NCBI GenBank assembly: GCA_900769475.1
Contig: CAAGGQ010000033.1
Location: forward strand, 1 to 34,795
DNA: 34,795 bases
Direction: 5' to 3'
Origin: Clostridia bacterium
GTDB lineage: Bacteria; Bacillota; Clostridia; Oscillospirales; CAG-272
Each line of letters starts with the position of its first letter. The first letter of the stretch is position 1. Position numbers and translations under genes: made by a program. Under the pieces are notes generated by a model, which saw only the letters and a program-made list of their open reading frames with translations, did no database searches and was not told the origin of the DNA. Below, one piece after another: positions 1 to 7,888 of the stretch.

Positions 1-2
1 TC

Positions 3-62
3 GATCCCATCTTTACCCTGGAAATGAATGAGCTGAAAAAGGAAATCACCGGTCAAGGGTGA
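3..62 (+). CDS. C-terminal end of an unidentified protein (truncated by window edge)
   Basis: Only one forward frame stays open from the window edge. It reads DPIFTLEMNELKKEITGQG and ends at a TGA at 60-62. The other two frames stop within the first 30 bases. The peptide is a charged tail that I cannot assign to a family. It is listed because the DNA after the stop turns abruptly into non-coding, repeat-rich sequence. A chance open frame of this length cannot be excluded. Confidence 0.35.
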   Translation, partial: DPIFTLEMNELKKEITGQG

Positions 63-320
63 TAGAGAAACCGTTTTTTAGAACACGTGGTTTTTGTCAG
101 ACCTTTTTGAAAAAAGGTCCGACACCCCAAAAACGTTCCCTGAAAGTTTTTTTTGGAGTGTGCGATCGTGGGGTGTTCGCGAATATTTCCAAAGTTTCCC
201 TGGCGTAACTTGATAAAAACAGCGTGGACAAAACACTTGCTCTCGCAAAGCGTTTTGGTACCACCACCCAAAACGCTCACGAAAAGTAGTTTCACATGGA
301 AAAGCAATTTTAACCTCTCT

Positions 321-443
321 GTATCATCCCAGAGCAGGCTCGCAAGCACATAGACAAAGTCACAAATAACGTGTCATCCTGAGCGGAGAAAATAGCCCGG
401 TGGGCTGTTTTCGCAGTCGAACCCGACCCAAGGGAGGGCGGCA
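321..443 (+). repeat. Dispersed repeat family, copy 1
   Basis: Two blocks recur at 3264-3321. The first (321-346, GTATCATC then CAGAGCAGGCTCGCAAG) matches 3264-3289 at 25 of 26 positions. The second (418-443, beginning CGAACCCGACCCAAGG) matches 3296-3321 exactly over 26 bases. Here the blocks are 71 bases apart; in the second copy they are 6 apart. The extra stretch contains TGTCATCCTGAGCGGAG and a GC-rich palindrome around AGCCCGGTGGGCT. It looks like a short non-coding repeat rather than an insertion sequence with a gene. Confidence 0.6.
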
Positions 444-610
444 TGCGTAGCATGGCGGGATCTTGTAACAAGTCTTGCTGTCTTTTTATGCAATGAAAGT
501 TACTTTCCTACAAATGGTCGGTAGAACTCCATCGTAGATCCCTTCGTCGCTACCGCTCCTCGGTTTGCTCCGCTCACCGTTGCAAGGCAACGCTTTTGCC
601 ACGCGGATCG

Positions 611-642
611 ATAAAAAAAGGAATACCCGTACCGAGTATCCC
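611..642 (-). terminator. Intrinsic terminator, minus strand (distal)
   Basis: Read on the minus strand, GGGATACTCG-GTA-CGGGTATTCC forms a 10-base stem with G-U wobbles and is followed directly by TTTTTTTAT. It lies downstream of serA and a second hairpin at 680-727, so it can act as a backup terminator for the serine operon. Confidence 0.6.
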
Positions 643-679
643 AAAAAATGTTGGAAGGTTCTGAAAAGAGAAAAGGGGT

Positions 680-727
680 GCGGGGGAAGGAGAAAGCTTC
701 TTGCAAGAAGTTTTCTCCTTCCCCCGC
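680..727 (-). terminator. Hairpin terminator of the serC-serA operon
   Basis: A 16-base arm, GCGGGGGAAGGAGAAA at 680-695, is mirrored at 711-727. The spacer itself contains CTTCTTGCAAGAAG, which extends the stem. On the minus strand it is followed by ACCCC and then a TTTTCTCTTTT pyrimidine tract. It sits 22 bases beyond the serA stop codon. The tail is imperfect, which may be why a second terminator lies further on. Confidence 0.65.
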
Positions 728-749
728 GGTCTTTTTCTATGCGATCGAA

Positions 750-1904
750 TTAAATAGCTCTTACTTTGAAGATGCCTTCCACGGAAGCGATGCGGGCCAC
801 GGCGGCATCGGAGGGCGCGTTGGCAACGTCCACCACGGTGTACGCATTATCGCCCTTGGATTTATTGGTCATGTTCTCAATATTCAGACCCTCGTCGGCC
901 AGAGCCGCGGTGATCTTGGTAATGATGGCGGGAATGTTTGCGTGGAGCACGCAAATGCGAGCGTTTCCGCTGCGGGGCATGGTGAGGTTGGGGAAGTTGA
1001 CGCTGTTGGTAATGTTACCGTTTACCAGATAATCGTCCAGCTCCTTAGCGGCCATCACGGCGCAGTTGTCCTCGGATTCCTCGGTGGAGGCACCCAGGTG
1101 GGGAATGGCTACCACGTTCACGCCGTCCAGAATGTCCTCGGTGGGGAAGTCGGTCACGTAGGCCGAGATCTTACCGTCGGCCAGAGCCACCTTCAGCTCG
1201 GCGGCGTTCACCAGGTCGGCACGGGAGAGGTTGATGATCTTGGCGCCGTCCTTCATCTTGGCAATGTTTTCGGTGCAGATCATATTCTTGGTGTCCTTGG
1301 TTGCGGGAACGTGCAGGGTAATGTAATCGGATTTTTCGAAGATCTCATCATAGGTAGCGGCTCTGTGAACGTTGTGATCCAGGTTCCACGCGCCTTCCAC
1401 GGAAAGGAAGGGGTCGCAACCAATGACGTTCATCCCCAGAGCAATGGCAGTATTAGCAATCAGACCGCCAATGGCACCCAGACCGATAACACCCAACGTC
1501 TTGCCCATCAGCTCGGTACCACCAAACTTGGATTTGCCCTTTTCCACCTGCTTTGCTACGTCGGCGGTGCCGGCCAGGCTCTTTGCCCATTCAATACCGC
1601 CCACAACGTTACGGGCAGCCAAAAGCAGAGCGCATACCGCCAGCTCCTTGACGCCGTTGGCGTTGGCACCGGGGGTGTTGAATACCACGATACCCTGCTG
1701 ACTGCAACGGTCCAGAGGAATGTTGTTTACACCCGCGCCGGCACGGGCAATGGCCTTCAGATTGGCACCGAATTCCATGTCGTGCATCACGGCAGAGCGA
1801 ACCATAATACCGTCGGGATCGGCGATGTCCTCGCCAATATTGTACGCGTCGCCCAGTTGATTCAAACCAACCTTGGCGATTTTATTTAACAGTTGAATAT
1901 TCAT
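750..1904 (-). CDS. serA: D-3-phosphoglycerate dehydrogenase
   Basis: This 384-residue protein catalyses the first committed step of serine synthesis, the NAD-dependent oxidation of 3-phosphoglycerate to 3-phosphohydroxypyruvate, in the cytoplasm. The NAD-binding GLGAIG motif is at 141-146. The catalytic set expected for 2-hydroxyacid dehydrogenases is visible: R228 in NLSRAD (replacing the commoner ARGG), an acidic TDFPTED segment at 251-257, and H269 in IPHLGAST. A single C-terminal ACT domain spans about 316-384, suggesting serine feedback control. The length fits the short ACT-containing form, without the extra substrate-binding domain of longer homologues. The gene follows serC by 15 bases on the same strand, so the two are co-transcribed. 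The start has a clear AGAGAGGAAT-type ribosome binding site. Confidence 0.93.
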   Translation of the reverse strand: MNIQLLNKIAKVGLNQLGDAYNIGEDIADPDGIMVRSAVMHDMEFGANLKAIARAGAGVNNIPLDRCSQQGIVVFNTPGANANGVKELAVCALLLAARNVVGGIEWAKSLAGTADVAKQVEKGKSKFGGTELMGKTLGVIGLGAIGGLIANTAIALGMNVIGCDPFLSVEGAWNLDHNVHRAATYDEIFEKSDYITLHVPATKDTKNMICTENIAKMKDGAKIINLSRADLVNAAELKVALADGKISAYVTDFPTEDILDGVNVVAIPHLGASTEESEDNCAVMAAKELDDYLVNGNITNSVNFPNLTMPRSGNARICVLHANIPAIITKITAALADEGLNIENMTNKSKGDNAYTVVDVANAPSDAAVARIASVEGIFKVRAI

Positions 1905-1919
1905 AACAAAATTCCTCTC

Positions 1920-3011
1920 TTACTTTTTGGGATTGTTCTTTGCGAATTCCTTCATGAAGGCAACCAGAGCCTCCACACCCTCGTAGGGCATAGCGTTGTA
2001 GATCGAAGCTCTCATACCGCCCACCGAACGGTGGCCCTTCAGGTTCTTCAGCCCTGCCTTGCCGGCCTCGGACGCAAATTTCTTATCCAGATCGGCGTCA
2101 CCGGTCACAAAGGTCACGTTCATCATGGAACGGCTGTCGGCCTTTACGGGAGCAATATAGTAGTCCTGTGCGTCAAGGTAATCGTAGAGGAGCTTTGCCT
2201 TCTTTACGTTCATTTCCTTCATCACGTCCAGACCGCCCAGGCTCAGGATCCACTCATAAACCAACTTTGCCATATAGATGGTGTAGCAGGGAGGCGTGTT
2301 GTACATGGAGCCGTTTTCGGCCATGGTCTTCCACTCCAGCATAGTGGGCATCTTTTCCTCGGCGTAGTCCAGGAGATCCTCGCGAACGATGACCAGCGTC
2401 AGACCTGCGGGAGCCATGTTTTTCTGGGCGCCTGCGTAGATCACGCCAAACTTGCTCACGTCAATGGGTTCGGAGATGATGCAGGAGGAGAGGTCGGCCA
2501 CCAGAGGAATATCTCCGGTATCCGGGATGTAGCCGTACTTGGTGCCGTAGATGGTGTTGTTAAAGCAGATGTGAAGGTATGCGGCGTCGGGACGGATCAT
2601 ATCCTTGGTGATCACCGGAACGTGGTCAAAGTTATCGTCCTTGGTGGTGGCAATGCACTTGACGTCGTAGCCAAGCTTCTGGGCTTCCTTAAAGGCCTTG
2701 CCCGAGAACTGACCCGAAACGGCATAGTCGGCCTTGCCGGTTCTCTTGATCAGATTCATGGGAACAGCGGCAAATTGGGTAGAAGCGCCGCCCTGCAGGA
2801 AGAGCACCTTATAATTATCGGGAATGTTCATCAGCTTGCGAAGCATTGCTTCAGCCTCGTTGATGATGGCTTCGTAGTCCGGAGATCGGTGGGACATTTC
2901 CATCACGGACATTCCCGATTCTCCGTAGCAGACCAGCTCGGATGCAGCTTTCTCAAGGACGGGAAGGGGAAGCATGGAAGGGCCTGCCGAAAAGTTAAAT
3001 ACTCTGTTCAT
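1920..3011 (-). CDS. serC: Phosphoserine aminotransferase
   Basis: SerC transfers an amino group from glutamate to 3-phosphohydroxypyruvate, giving phosphoserine, the second step of serine synthesis. The start chosen gives 363 residues beginning MNRVFNFSAGPSMLP, the canonical SerC N-terminus. GGAGG lies 8 bases upstream; an in-frame start 57 bases earlier lacks both. The PLP-binding lysine is K197 in YAGAQKNMAPAG. The phosphate-binding GGAS motif is at 74-77, and the HRS segment at 41-43 is the usual substrate-binding one. It is the first gene of a two-gene operon with serA, in pathway order reversed. A phosphoserine phosphatase is not present here. Confidence 0.95.
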   Translation of the reverse strand: MNRVFNFSAGPSMLPLPVLEKAASELVCYGESGMSVMEMSHRSPDYEAIINEAEAMLRKLMNIPDNYKVLFLQGGASTQFAAVPMNLIKRTGKADYAVSGQFSGKAFKEAQKLGYDVKCIATTKDDNFDHVPVITKDMIRPDAAYLHICFNNTIYGTKYGYIPDTGDIPLVADLSSCIISEPIDVSKFGVIYAGAQKNMAPAGLTLVIVREDLLDYAEEKMPTMLEWKTMAENGSMYNTPPCYTIYMAKLVYEWILSLGGLDVMKEMNVKKAKLLYDYLDAQDYYIAPVKADSRSMMNVTFVTGDADLDKKFASEAGKAGLKNLKGHRSVGGMRASIYNAMPYEGVEALVAFMKEFAKNNPKK

Positions 3012-3097
3012 AAATTTATCCTCCGGATAATAAGAATTCCTTTTATTAGTATACGAAATACGGGTCAAAACGATCCCTTAATAAAAAGATTGCACTT

Positions 3098-3126
3098 ATT
3101 ATAACTTTTTTGCAAGTCGTTGTCAA
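3098..3126 (-). promoter_or_regulatory. Sigma-A promoter of serC-serA
   Basis: On the minus strand TTGACA (3126-3121) and TATAAT (3103-3098) are both perfect consensus hexamers, separated by exactly 17 bases. Transcription would start near 3091, leaving a leader of about 80 nt before serC. That is too short for a T-box and shows no strong hairpin. Confidence 0.85.
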
Positions 3127-3389
3127 GTCATTTTTCAAAATTTATTGCATATTTTCCCCAAAAAGTGGTTTTTTATGAATTTTTTTGCAATTTGGAAGAA
3201 GTGCGGCTTTCATTTTCTTTAGTTTATTAAAGCGATGAAAGGAAGAATGTCGGAAAATGAACCGTATCATCTCAGAGCAGGCTCGCAAGATCGCCCGAAC
3301 CCGACCCAAGGGAGGGCGGCACCCATCCAAGGCGCGTAGCCTTGGTCGCGCTCTGCAGAGCGCGAAACCCCTTTCCCCTCCAAAAACAG
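3127..3389. other. Divergent intergenic region between serC and the hydrolase gene
   Basis: Sequence from 3127 to about 3260 is AT-rich with no feature I can name. From 3264 to about 3364 lies the second copy of the dispersed repeat, followed by two perfect small palindromes: AAGGC-GCGTA-GCCTT near 3330 and TCGCGCTC-TGCA-GAGCGCGA near 3345. Promoters flank the region on both sides. No protein-coding frame here is convincing. Confidence 0.55.
3264..3321 (+). repeat. Dispersed repeat family, copy 2 (compact form)
   Basis: This is the shorter version of the 321-443 repeat. The two conserved blocks (3264-3289 and 3296-3321) are 6 bases apart instead of 71. The second block is identical over 26 bases between copies. 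Hairpins follow immediately downstream, so the functional unit may extend to about 3364. Confidence 0.6.
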
Positions 3390-3418
3390 TTGACAAACCG
3401 AATCGGATCTGCTACAAT
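3390..3418 (+). promoter_or_regulatory. Sigma-A promoter of the MBL-fold hydrolase gene
   Basis: TTGACA at 3390-3395 and TACAAT at 3413-3418 are separated by 17 bases. This places the start of transcription near 3425, about 28 bases before the chosen start codon. Confidence 0.8.
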
Positions 3419-3452
3419 GAAGAAAACCGACCTACGGAAGGGAGAAAAAACA

Positions 3453-4229
3453 ATGAAGATCTTTGTTTTTGGAAGTTGTTCGGGCACCGAGCCCTTTGCG
3501 GGGCGACACCACACGGCGCTGGCGCTGGAGACCGATGGCAGGATCTATTGGTTTGACGCCGGGGAGAATTGCTCCCACACCGCTCACACCATGGAGGTGG
3601 ATCTGTTGCGGGTTTCCGAGATTTTTATTTCCCATCCCCACATGGATCACGTGGGGGGCTTGGCCAATCTTCTTTGGACGGTGCGCAAGCTGACCAAGGT
3701 GAAAAAGCAACCGCCCGCGTTTGGAGATCTGCACGTGTACATGCCCAACATGGACACCTGGCGCGGGATCCTTTCGATCCTGGAGAATTCCGAAGGGGGA
3801 TACGTCAACGACTATCAAACGCTTGCGCATCCCATCGCGGATGGAATTTTGTTGGAGAACGGCACCATCCGGGTGACCGCGCGGCACAATCTTCACCTCA
3901 AGGAGCCTGTCAACGGTGTTTGGCAGTCCTTCTCCTTTTTGATCGAGGCCGAGGGAAAACGGATCGTTTATTCGGGGGACGTAAAGGATCTTTCCGACCT
4001 TTCGGAGTGGCTTCGGGAGGGATGCGATCTGCTCTTGATGGAAACGGGACATCACCATCCCGTAACCGTTTGTCAACGGTTGGCTGAGGAGTATCCCGCC
4101 GTGTCCGCCCTTCGGTTTTTCCATCACGGACGAGCCATTCTCAACGATCACGAGGGGATGCTGTCTGCTTGCCGTACCATTCTGCCCTTGGTGGAATTCT
4201 GCAACGACGGGGACGTCTTTTCCCTTTGA
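3453..4229 (+). CDS. Metallo-beta-lactamase-fold metal-dependent hydrolase
   Basis: The 258-residue protein begins MKIFVFGSCSGTEP, a typical first strand of RNase Z-like and related MBL hydrolases. The metal-binding signature HPHMDH is at 61-66 with GG following. Further likely ligands are H146, D176 in VYSGD and H224/H225 near the C-terminus. The fold is therefore a two-metal hydrolase acting in the cytoplasm, since there is no signal peptide. The substrate cannot be named from sequence; phosphodiester hydrolysis is the family's common theme. The start was chosen because GGGAG lies 8 bases upstream and the promoter at 3390-3418 lies downstream of the earlier in-frame start at 3342. It is a single-gene unit with its own promoter and terminator. 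Confidence 0.8.
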   Translation: MKIFVFGSCSGTEPFAGRHHTALALETDGRIYWFDAGENCSHTAHTMEVDLLRVSEIFISHPHMDHVGGLANLLWTVRKLTKVKKQPPAFGDLHVYMPNMDTWRGILSILENSEGGYVNDYQTLAHPIADGILLENGTIRVTARHNLHLKEPVNGVWQSFSFLIEAEGKRIVYSGDVKDLSDLSEWLREGCDLLLMETGHHHPVTVCQRLAEEYPAVSALRFFHHGRAILNDHEGMLSACRTILPLVEFCNDGDVFSL

Positions 4230-4322
4230 GATTGGGCCTATCGCCACATTTGTCGCGACAACGCCTTGGGATTGCTGGAAGGGTGAAAAAAGAAGAACCG
4301 AAAGATGAAAAATAAACGAAAG

Positions 4323-4376
4323 AGCGTAGCACGGGAAAAATAATACCCGTGGCTACGCTATTTTTGCTTTTTTGGG
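4323..4376 (+). terminator. Terminator of the MBL hydrolase gene
   Basis: AGCGTAGC-ACGGG at 4323-4335 pairs with CCCGT-G-GCTACGCT at 4346-4359, leaving a single bulged G. ATTTTTGCTTTTTT follows. It lies about 95 bases beyond the stop codon. Confidence 0.75.
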
Positions 4377-4381
4377 TAAGA

Positions 4382-4441
4382 GTGAACGCCACGCTTGCGT
4401 GGTGTTTGGTCGCCCGCGGGAGACCACAGGTCTCCCCCTAC
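4382..4441 (+). repeat. Cloverleaf-like palindromic repeat (R1), variant copy
   Basis: Two adjacent hairpins are seen, CGCCACGC-tt-GCGTGGTG and GAGACC-aca-GGTCTC, joined through CGCCCGCGG. The right half matches the R1 copies at 29787-29850 and 33889-33936. The left hairpin matches only the 29787 copy. The outer GTAGGGG arm is missing on the left, so this copy is degraded. The rest of the interval up to 4571 holds an imperfect CGCGCAG...CTGCGCG palindrome (about 4507-4536) and no gene. Confidence 0.6.
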
Positions 4442-4571
4442 GGGTTGGGAGAACTGTTTTTACCGCGCGGACACGTCTCAAAAAGGAGGCCCGGGGGACG
4501 AAAATCGCGCAGCCGTGGGAATTCACAACTGCGCGAAGCGGAGGGGATATTCGATTTCGTCGGGAGTCCCA

Positions 4572-5549
4572 TTACAAAAACAAAGTCAAGATCAAGGGAA
4601 TGGTGAGCACCGAGAGGGCGTGGGAGATCAGCACCATACCGGCGGCTACCGAGGTGTCCTTTCCGTAGCCCGCGGGGATGACAACGCTGTTCAGTCCCAG
4701 GGGCATGGCGGCACAGCAAACCAGACAAATAAAATAGTATTCGGCGGGGGTCTGTCCCAGCAGACGAGTCACCAAAAGGTAGAGTCCGGCGCACGCGGCG
4801 GGGAACACCAGCAGGCGCAGAGCGGTTACAATGTAGATCTTGCCGTTGGAAAGCACCTTCTTTACGGGAATGGTGGCAAAGGTGATGCCCGTGAGCATCA
4901 TGGCCAGAGGCGACATGCAGGCACCGCAGGTGGTGACTACCGAGGTGATCACGCCGGGGAGCTTCCGTCCGGTGACGCCGATCAGGGCGCCCAGGAGCAT
5001 TCCGAGGATGATGGGGTTGATCAGATTCTTCAAGGAGGCCCGCAGCTCGGAGGTCTTGGAGCTGTTCCGGCTCTCCTTGCGGTCCATCAAGAGGAAGGGG
5101 ACGCCCCAACCAAAGTTCAGCATCCAAAGGGGCAGGGCAAAGATATTATAGTGGAGCAGGTATTGGGGAAAGAGGGCCTCGATCATGGGGAGTCCCATAA
5201 ATCCAAAGTTGGAAAAGGCCAAGCCGTAGGTAAAGATCTTGCGCAAAAAGTCGTCGTCCTTGCTGAGCATCCGGGCGAGGAGAAGGACCACGGGAATGAG
5301 GAGAAGCTCAATGATCAAGGAATAGAGCAGCAGCTTCCAGGCGGTGGAAAGGGTATCCGCGGTAAAATTGGTCATAAAGTTCCCCATCACCAGGCAGGGA
5401 ATAAAGACGTTGCTCTCCAGCTTGGAGAGGGTCTTGGCTGCGTCGGTGGGGAGGATCCTGCATTTGGCCAGCAGAAAGCCGATGCCAACAAAGAGGGCGA
5501 GGATGGCCATTTGGCGCAGGGAGGTTTGCATAAGAAGGGATTCCGGCAT
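4572..5549 (-). CDS. AEC (auxin efflux carrier) family permease
   Basis: The 325-residue protein is almost entirely hydrophobic, with about ten predicted membrane segments in two halves separated by a polar loop (around 160-185). The SNVFIPCL and FSNFGFMGLP segments, each with an Asn and Pro in a helix, are characteristic of the AEC/bile-arsenite-riboflavin superfamily. Bacterial members move malate, malonate and other organic acids; the substrate here is unknown. The start (MPESLL) was chosen because AAAGGAG lies 8 bases upstream, and the alternative 37 codons earlier would overlap the promoter. It is monocistronic, transcribed divergently from xpt. No clear terminator was found downstream. 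Confidence 0.85.
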   Translation of the reverse strand: MPESLLMQTSLRQMAILALFVGIGFLLAKCRILPTDAAKTLSKLESNVFIPCLVMGNFMTNFTADTLSTAWKLLLYSLIIELLLIPVVLLLARMLSKDDDFLRKIFTYGLAFSNFGFMGLPMIEALFPQYLLHYNIFALPLWMLNFGWGVPFLLMDRKESRNSSKTSELRASLKNLINPIILGMLLGALIGVTGRKLPGVITSVVTTCGACMSPLAMMLTGITFATIPVKKVLSNGKIYIVTALRLLVFPAACAGLYLLVTRLLGQTPAEYYFICLVCCAAMPLGLNSVVIPAGYGKDTSVAAGMVLISHALSVLTIPLILTLFL

Positions 5550-5589
5550 GATGTACGCTCCTTTCGGACTCCAAAAAATCACGGGGAAT

Positions 5590-5618
5590 ATTATATACCC
5601 AAACCATCTTTTTTTCAA
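5590..5618 (-). promoter_or_regulatory. Sigma-A promoter of the AEC permease gene
   Basis: On the minus strand TTGAAA (5618-5613) and TATAAT (5595-5590) are separated by 17 bases. The start codon lies about 40 bases further on. Confidence 0.75.
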
Positions 5619-5712
5619 GAGAAAAAGAGAGAAAAAAGAAAGCGTAGGCTTTTTCGGCAAAATGCAACAAAAAAAGAAAGAAAGTTTGTCATGTTTTACG
5701 CCCTTTTGGCTC

Positions 5713-5741
5713 TTGAATTTTTTTGCGATATGATATATAAT
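5713..5741 (+). promoter_or_regulatory. Sigma-A promoter of xpt
   Basis: TTGAAT at 5713-5718 and TATAAT at 5736-5741 are separated by 17 bases. The predicted leader is only about 35 nt, so there is no room for a purine riboswitch like the one upstream of xpt in Bacillus. Confidence 0.75.
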
Positions 5742-5783
5742 GAATATGGTTTTATTTTTTTATCTTTGGACGGAGGACCGGAA

Positions 5784-6356
5784 ATGGAACTGTTGGAAGA
5801 AAAGATTCGTAAAGAAGGCCGTATTTATTCCGGGGACGTGCTGAAGGTAGACAGCTTTTTGAATCATCAGATGGACGTGGATTTTCTGACTCGCGTAGGC
5901 GAGGAATTTCACCGTCTTTTTGCAGATTGCGATGTAAACAAGATATTGACCATTGAAGCCAGCGGGATCGGGGTTGCTTGTCTTACAGCGCAATTTTTTC
6001 ATTGTCCCGTGCTGTTTGCCAAAAAGTCCAAGAGCAGTAATATCTCGGACAAGCTGTGGGTCTCCAAGGTACATTCCTACACCCACAACACGGATCATAA
6101 CGTCATCGTTTCCAAGAGCTATCTCGGCCCCGAGGATCGGGTGCTGATCATCGACGATTTTCTGGCCAAGGGCAGTGCCATGCTGGCGCTCATCGATCTC
6201 TGTCAGGCGGCGGGAGCCACGGTGGTAGGCGCCGGCGCGGTGATCGAAAAGGTCTACCAGGGCGGGGGGCAGCTGGTCAGCTGTCGCGGTGTTCGGGTGG
6301 AATCCCTGGCGCGCATCGCCTCCATGAACGAGGTGGATGGGGTCCGCTTCTGCTAA
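5784..6356 (+). CDS. xpt: Xanthine phosphoribosyltransferase
   Basis: Xpt converts xanthine and PRPP to XMP, salvaging purine bases in the cytoplasm. The 190-residue product is close to the usual 190-194. It shows the type I phosphoribosyltransferase PRPP-binding loop at 122-130 (IIDDFLAKG), the IEASGIG segment at 57-63, and the VIEK motif at 153-156 typical of Xpt. The start was set at MELLEEK: GGAGG lies 8 bases before it and the promoter lies downstream of any earlier start. It is followed after 78 bases by a BMP-family lipoprotein and its ABC transporter, which fits nucleoside or purine uptake and salvage. Confidence 0.9.
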   Translation: MELLEEKIRKEGRIYSGDVLKVDSFLNHQMDVDFLTRVGEEFHRLFADCDVNKILTIEASGIGVACLTAQFFHCPVLFAKKSKSSNISDKLWVSKVHSYTHNTDHNVIVSKSYLGPEDRVLIIDDFLAKGSAMLALIDLCQAAGATVVGAGAVIEKVYQGGGQLVSCRGVRVESLARIASMNEVDGVRFC

Positions 6357-6434
6357 GACGTGCTTCGTTATTCTTGGTTTATTGGAGCCCTCTGCTCCTT
6401 TAAATAAAAATACTTTTTTAGGAGGAACATCATC

Positions 6435-7721
6435 ATGTTCAAAAAGATCCTTTCCCTGGCACTGGTCGTTGTGATGTGCCTGAGCTTGGCCGCTATGTTC
6501 GGCTCTTGCGCACAGAACGGCGATAGCGACGTTGAAAAGACTCGCAAAGAGAAGGGTATCCTGGATACCTTTACCGCCAGCCCCATCTCCGATGCAGCCA
6601 AGGCAGAGCTCAAGATCGGCTTTATCTTCCTGCACGACGAAAACTCCACCTACGACAAGAACTTTATGGACGCCGCAAGACGTGCACAGGCCGAGCTGGG
6701 TCTGACCAACGATCAGGTGCTTTTTGAGGTTGGTATTCCCGAGACCGCAGAGTGCTACGAGGCTGCCAAGAGACTGGTTGCCAAGGGCTGCCAGGTGGTA
6801 TTCGCCGATAGCTTTGGTCATGAGAGCTTCATGATCCAGGCTGCTAAGGAATATCCCAACGTTCAGTTCTGCCACGCTACCGGTACTCAGGCTCACACTG
6901 TAAACCTTGCTAACTTCCACAACGCATTTGCTTCCATTTACGAAGGCAGATACGTTGCAGGTATCGTTGCAGGTATGAAGCTCAACGAAATGATCGCTGC
7001 CGGCAAGATCACTGCCGAGCAGGCGAAGATGGGCTACGTTGGCGCATTCCCCTATGCAGAAGTAAAGTCCGGCTACACCTCCTTCTACCTGGGCGCAAAG
7101 TCGGTTTGCCCCTCCGTAACCATGGAAGTTCGTTACACCAACAGCTGGTATGACGAGTCCAAGGAGAAGGAAACCGCTGTTGCTCTGATCGGTAGCGGTT
7201 GCGTTCTGATCAGCCAGCACGCCGACTCCATGGGCGCTCCCACCGCTTGCGAGGAAGCAAAGGTTCCCAACGTTTCCTACAACGGAAGCACCACCACTGC
7301 TTGCCCCAACACCGCTCTGATCTCCTCTTACATCGACTGGGCCCCCTACTTCCTGTACATGATCGGCTGCGTTGCCAACAACCAGGAGATCCACGATGAT
7401 TTCTGCGGCGGCTTTGCTGCAGGCTCCGTAAAGATGACCGCTCTGAACACCGCTGTTGCTGCTGAGGGCACTCAGGCTGCCATCGACGCTGCCATCGCTC
7501 AGTTCAAGGCCGGCACTCTGAAGGTGTTCGACGTTGAGAAGGACAACTTCATCACCGTTGGCGGTAAGAAGCTCACCGAGTATGCGGCTGACGTAGACTC
7601 CGATGAGGCTTACGCAAAGGATACTCACGTTGTTTGGGATGGCGCGTTCCTGGAATCCTACTTCCGTTCCGCTCCTTACTTTGACATCGTGATCGACGGT
7701 ATCACCGCAAACGAAGGCTAA
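6435..7721 (+). CDS. BMP family ABC transporter substrate-binding lipoprotein
   Basis: This is the extracytoplasmic receptor of a nucleoside-type ABC importer (Bmp/PnrA/Med family). Residues 1-24 form a lipoprotein signal peptide. The lipidated cysteine is C25 in MFGSC; the -3 position is Phe rather than the usual Leu. The receptor domain (about 56-410) includes IGFIFLHDENSTYDKNF, VFADSFGHESF and GRYVAGIVAG, which match the BMP fold. Purine nucleosides are the best-supported ligands of the family; the preceding xpt supports this, but the exact ligand is inferred. GGAGG lies 9 bases before the start. The gene probably shares the xpt transcript, and a partial terminator after it would let the receptor be made in excess over the transporter. 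Confidence 0.9.
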   Translation: MFKKILSLALVVVMCLSLAAMFGSCAQNGDSDVEKTRKEKGILDTFTASPISDAAKAELKIGFIFLHDENSTYDKNFMDAARRAQAELGLTNDQVLFEVGIPETAECYEAAKRLVAKGCQVVFADSFGHESFMIQAAKEYPNVQFCHATGTQAHTVNLANFHNAFASIYEGRYVAGIVAGMKLNEMIAAGKITAEQAKMGYVGAFPYAEVKSGYTSFYLGAKSVCPSVTMEVRYTNSWYDESKEKETAVALIGSGCVLISQHADSMGAPTACEEAKVPNVSYNGSTTTACPNTALISSYIDWAPYFLYMIGCVANNQEIHDDFCGGFAAGSVKMTALNTAVAAEGTQAAIDAAIAQFKAGTLKVFDVEKDNFITVGGKKLTEYAADVDSDEAYAKDTHVVWDGAFLESYFRSAPYFDIVIDGITANEG

Positions 7722-7740
7722 TTCGATTCAAAACCCAACC

Positions 7741-7781
7741 AAAGGGGAAGGCGGAGTGCAAACCCCGCCTTTACCCTTTTC
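7741..7781 (+). terminator. Intercistronic terminator/attenuator after the BMP gene
   Basis: AAAGGGGAAGGCGG at 7741-7754 pairs with CCGCCTTTACCCTTTT, followed by CTT. A second hairpin, AAGCGAA-cgggga-TTCGCTT, lies at 7819-7838. Since the transporter genes downstream have no obvious separate promoter, this is likely a leaky terminator that sets receptor-to-transporter ratio. Confidence 0.65.
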
Positions 7782-7888
7782 TTGGGGAAAAAAGAAGATT
7801 CTAAGAGATACACGAATGAAGCGAACGGGGATTCGCTTTGTCCGTGTGTTTCTTAACACGACCCAAAAACCAAAGGGAGGTTACTGGT

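Larger units (their letters stand above)
63..749. other. Non-coding, repeat-rich intergenic region
   Basis: No open frame here has a plausible start, ribosome binding site or recognisable protein. The first part (about 63-300) is AT-rich with short palindromes, for example GACCTTTTTgaAAAAAGGTC at 100-119. From 321 to about 577 it holds a copy of a repeat family seen again near 3264 and 12894. In this copy TGAGCGGAG (near 374) is mirrored by CTCCGCTCA (near 567). The last part holds two hairpins that can terminate transcription arriving from the minus-strand serC-serA operon. Confidence 0.6.

Noticed and set aside
648..1889. 413-residue forward open frame over serA, and a similar one over serC (1893-3104)
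   Set aside because: Both are Gly/His/Val-rich antisense shadows of highly conserved enzymes and lack ribosome binding sites.
3012..3097. T-box leader before serC
   Set aside because: The leader is about 80 nt and shows neither a T-box sequence nor a terminator/antiterminator pair.
5690..5783. Purine riboswitch before xpt
   Set aside because: The space between the promoter and the start codon is too short and has no matching helices.
4395..5783. 463-residue N-terminal extension of xpt
   Set aside because: The extension runs antisense to the AEC permease and through two promoters. The true start has GGAGG and yields the standard protein length.
5760..7628. 622-residue open frame on the minus strand
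   Set aside because: It lies opposite xpt and the BMP gene, both of which have clear family motifs. It spans the 6357-6434 gap and the composition is that of a reverse-strand shadow.
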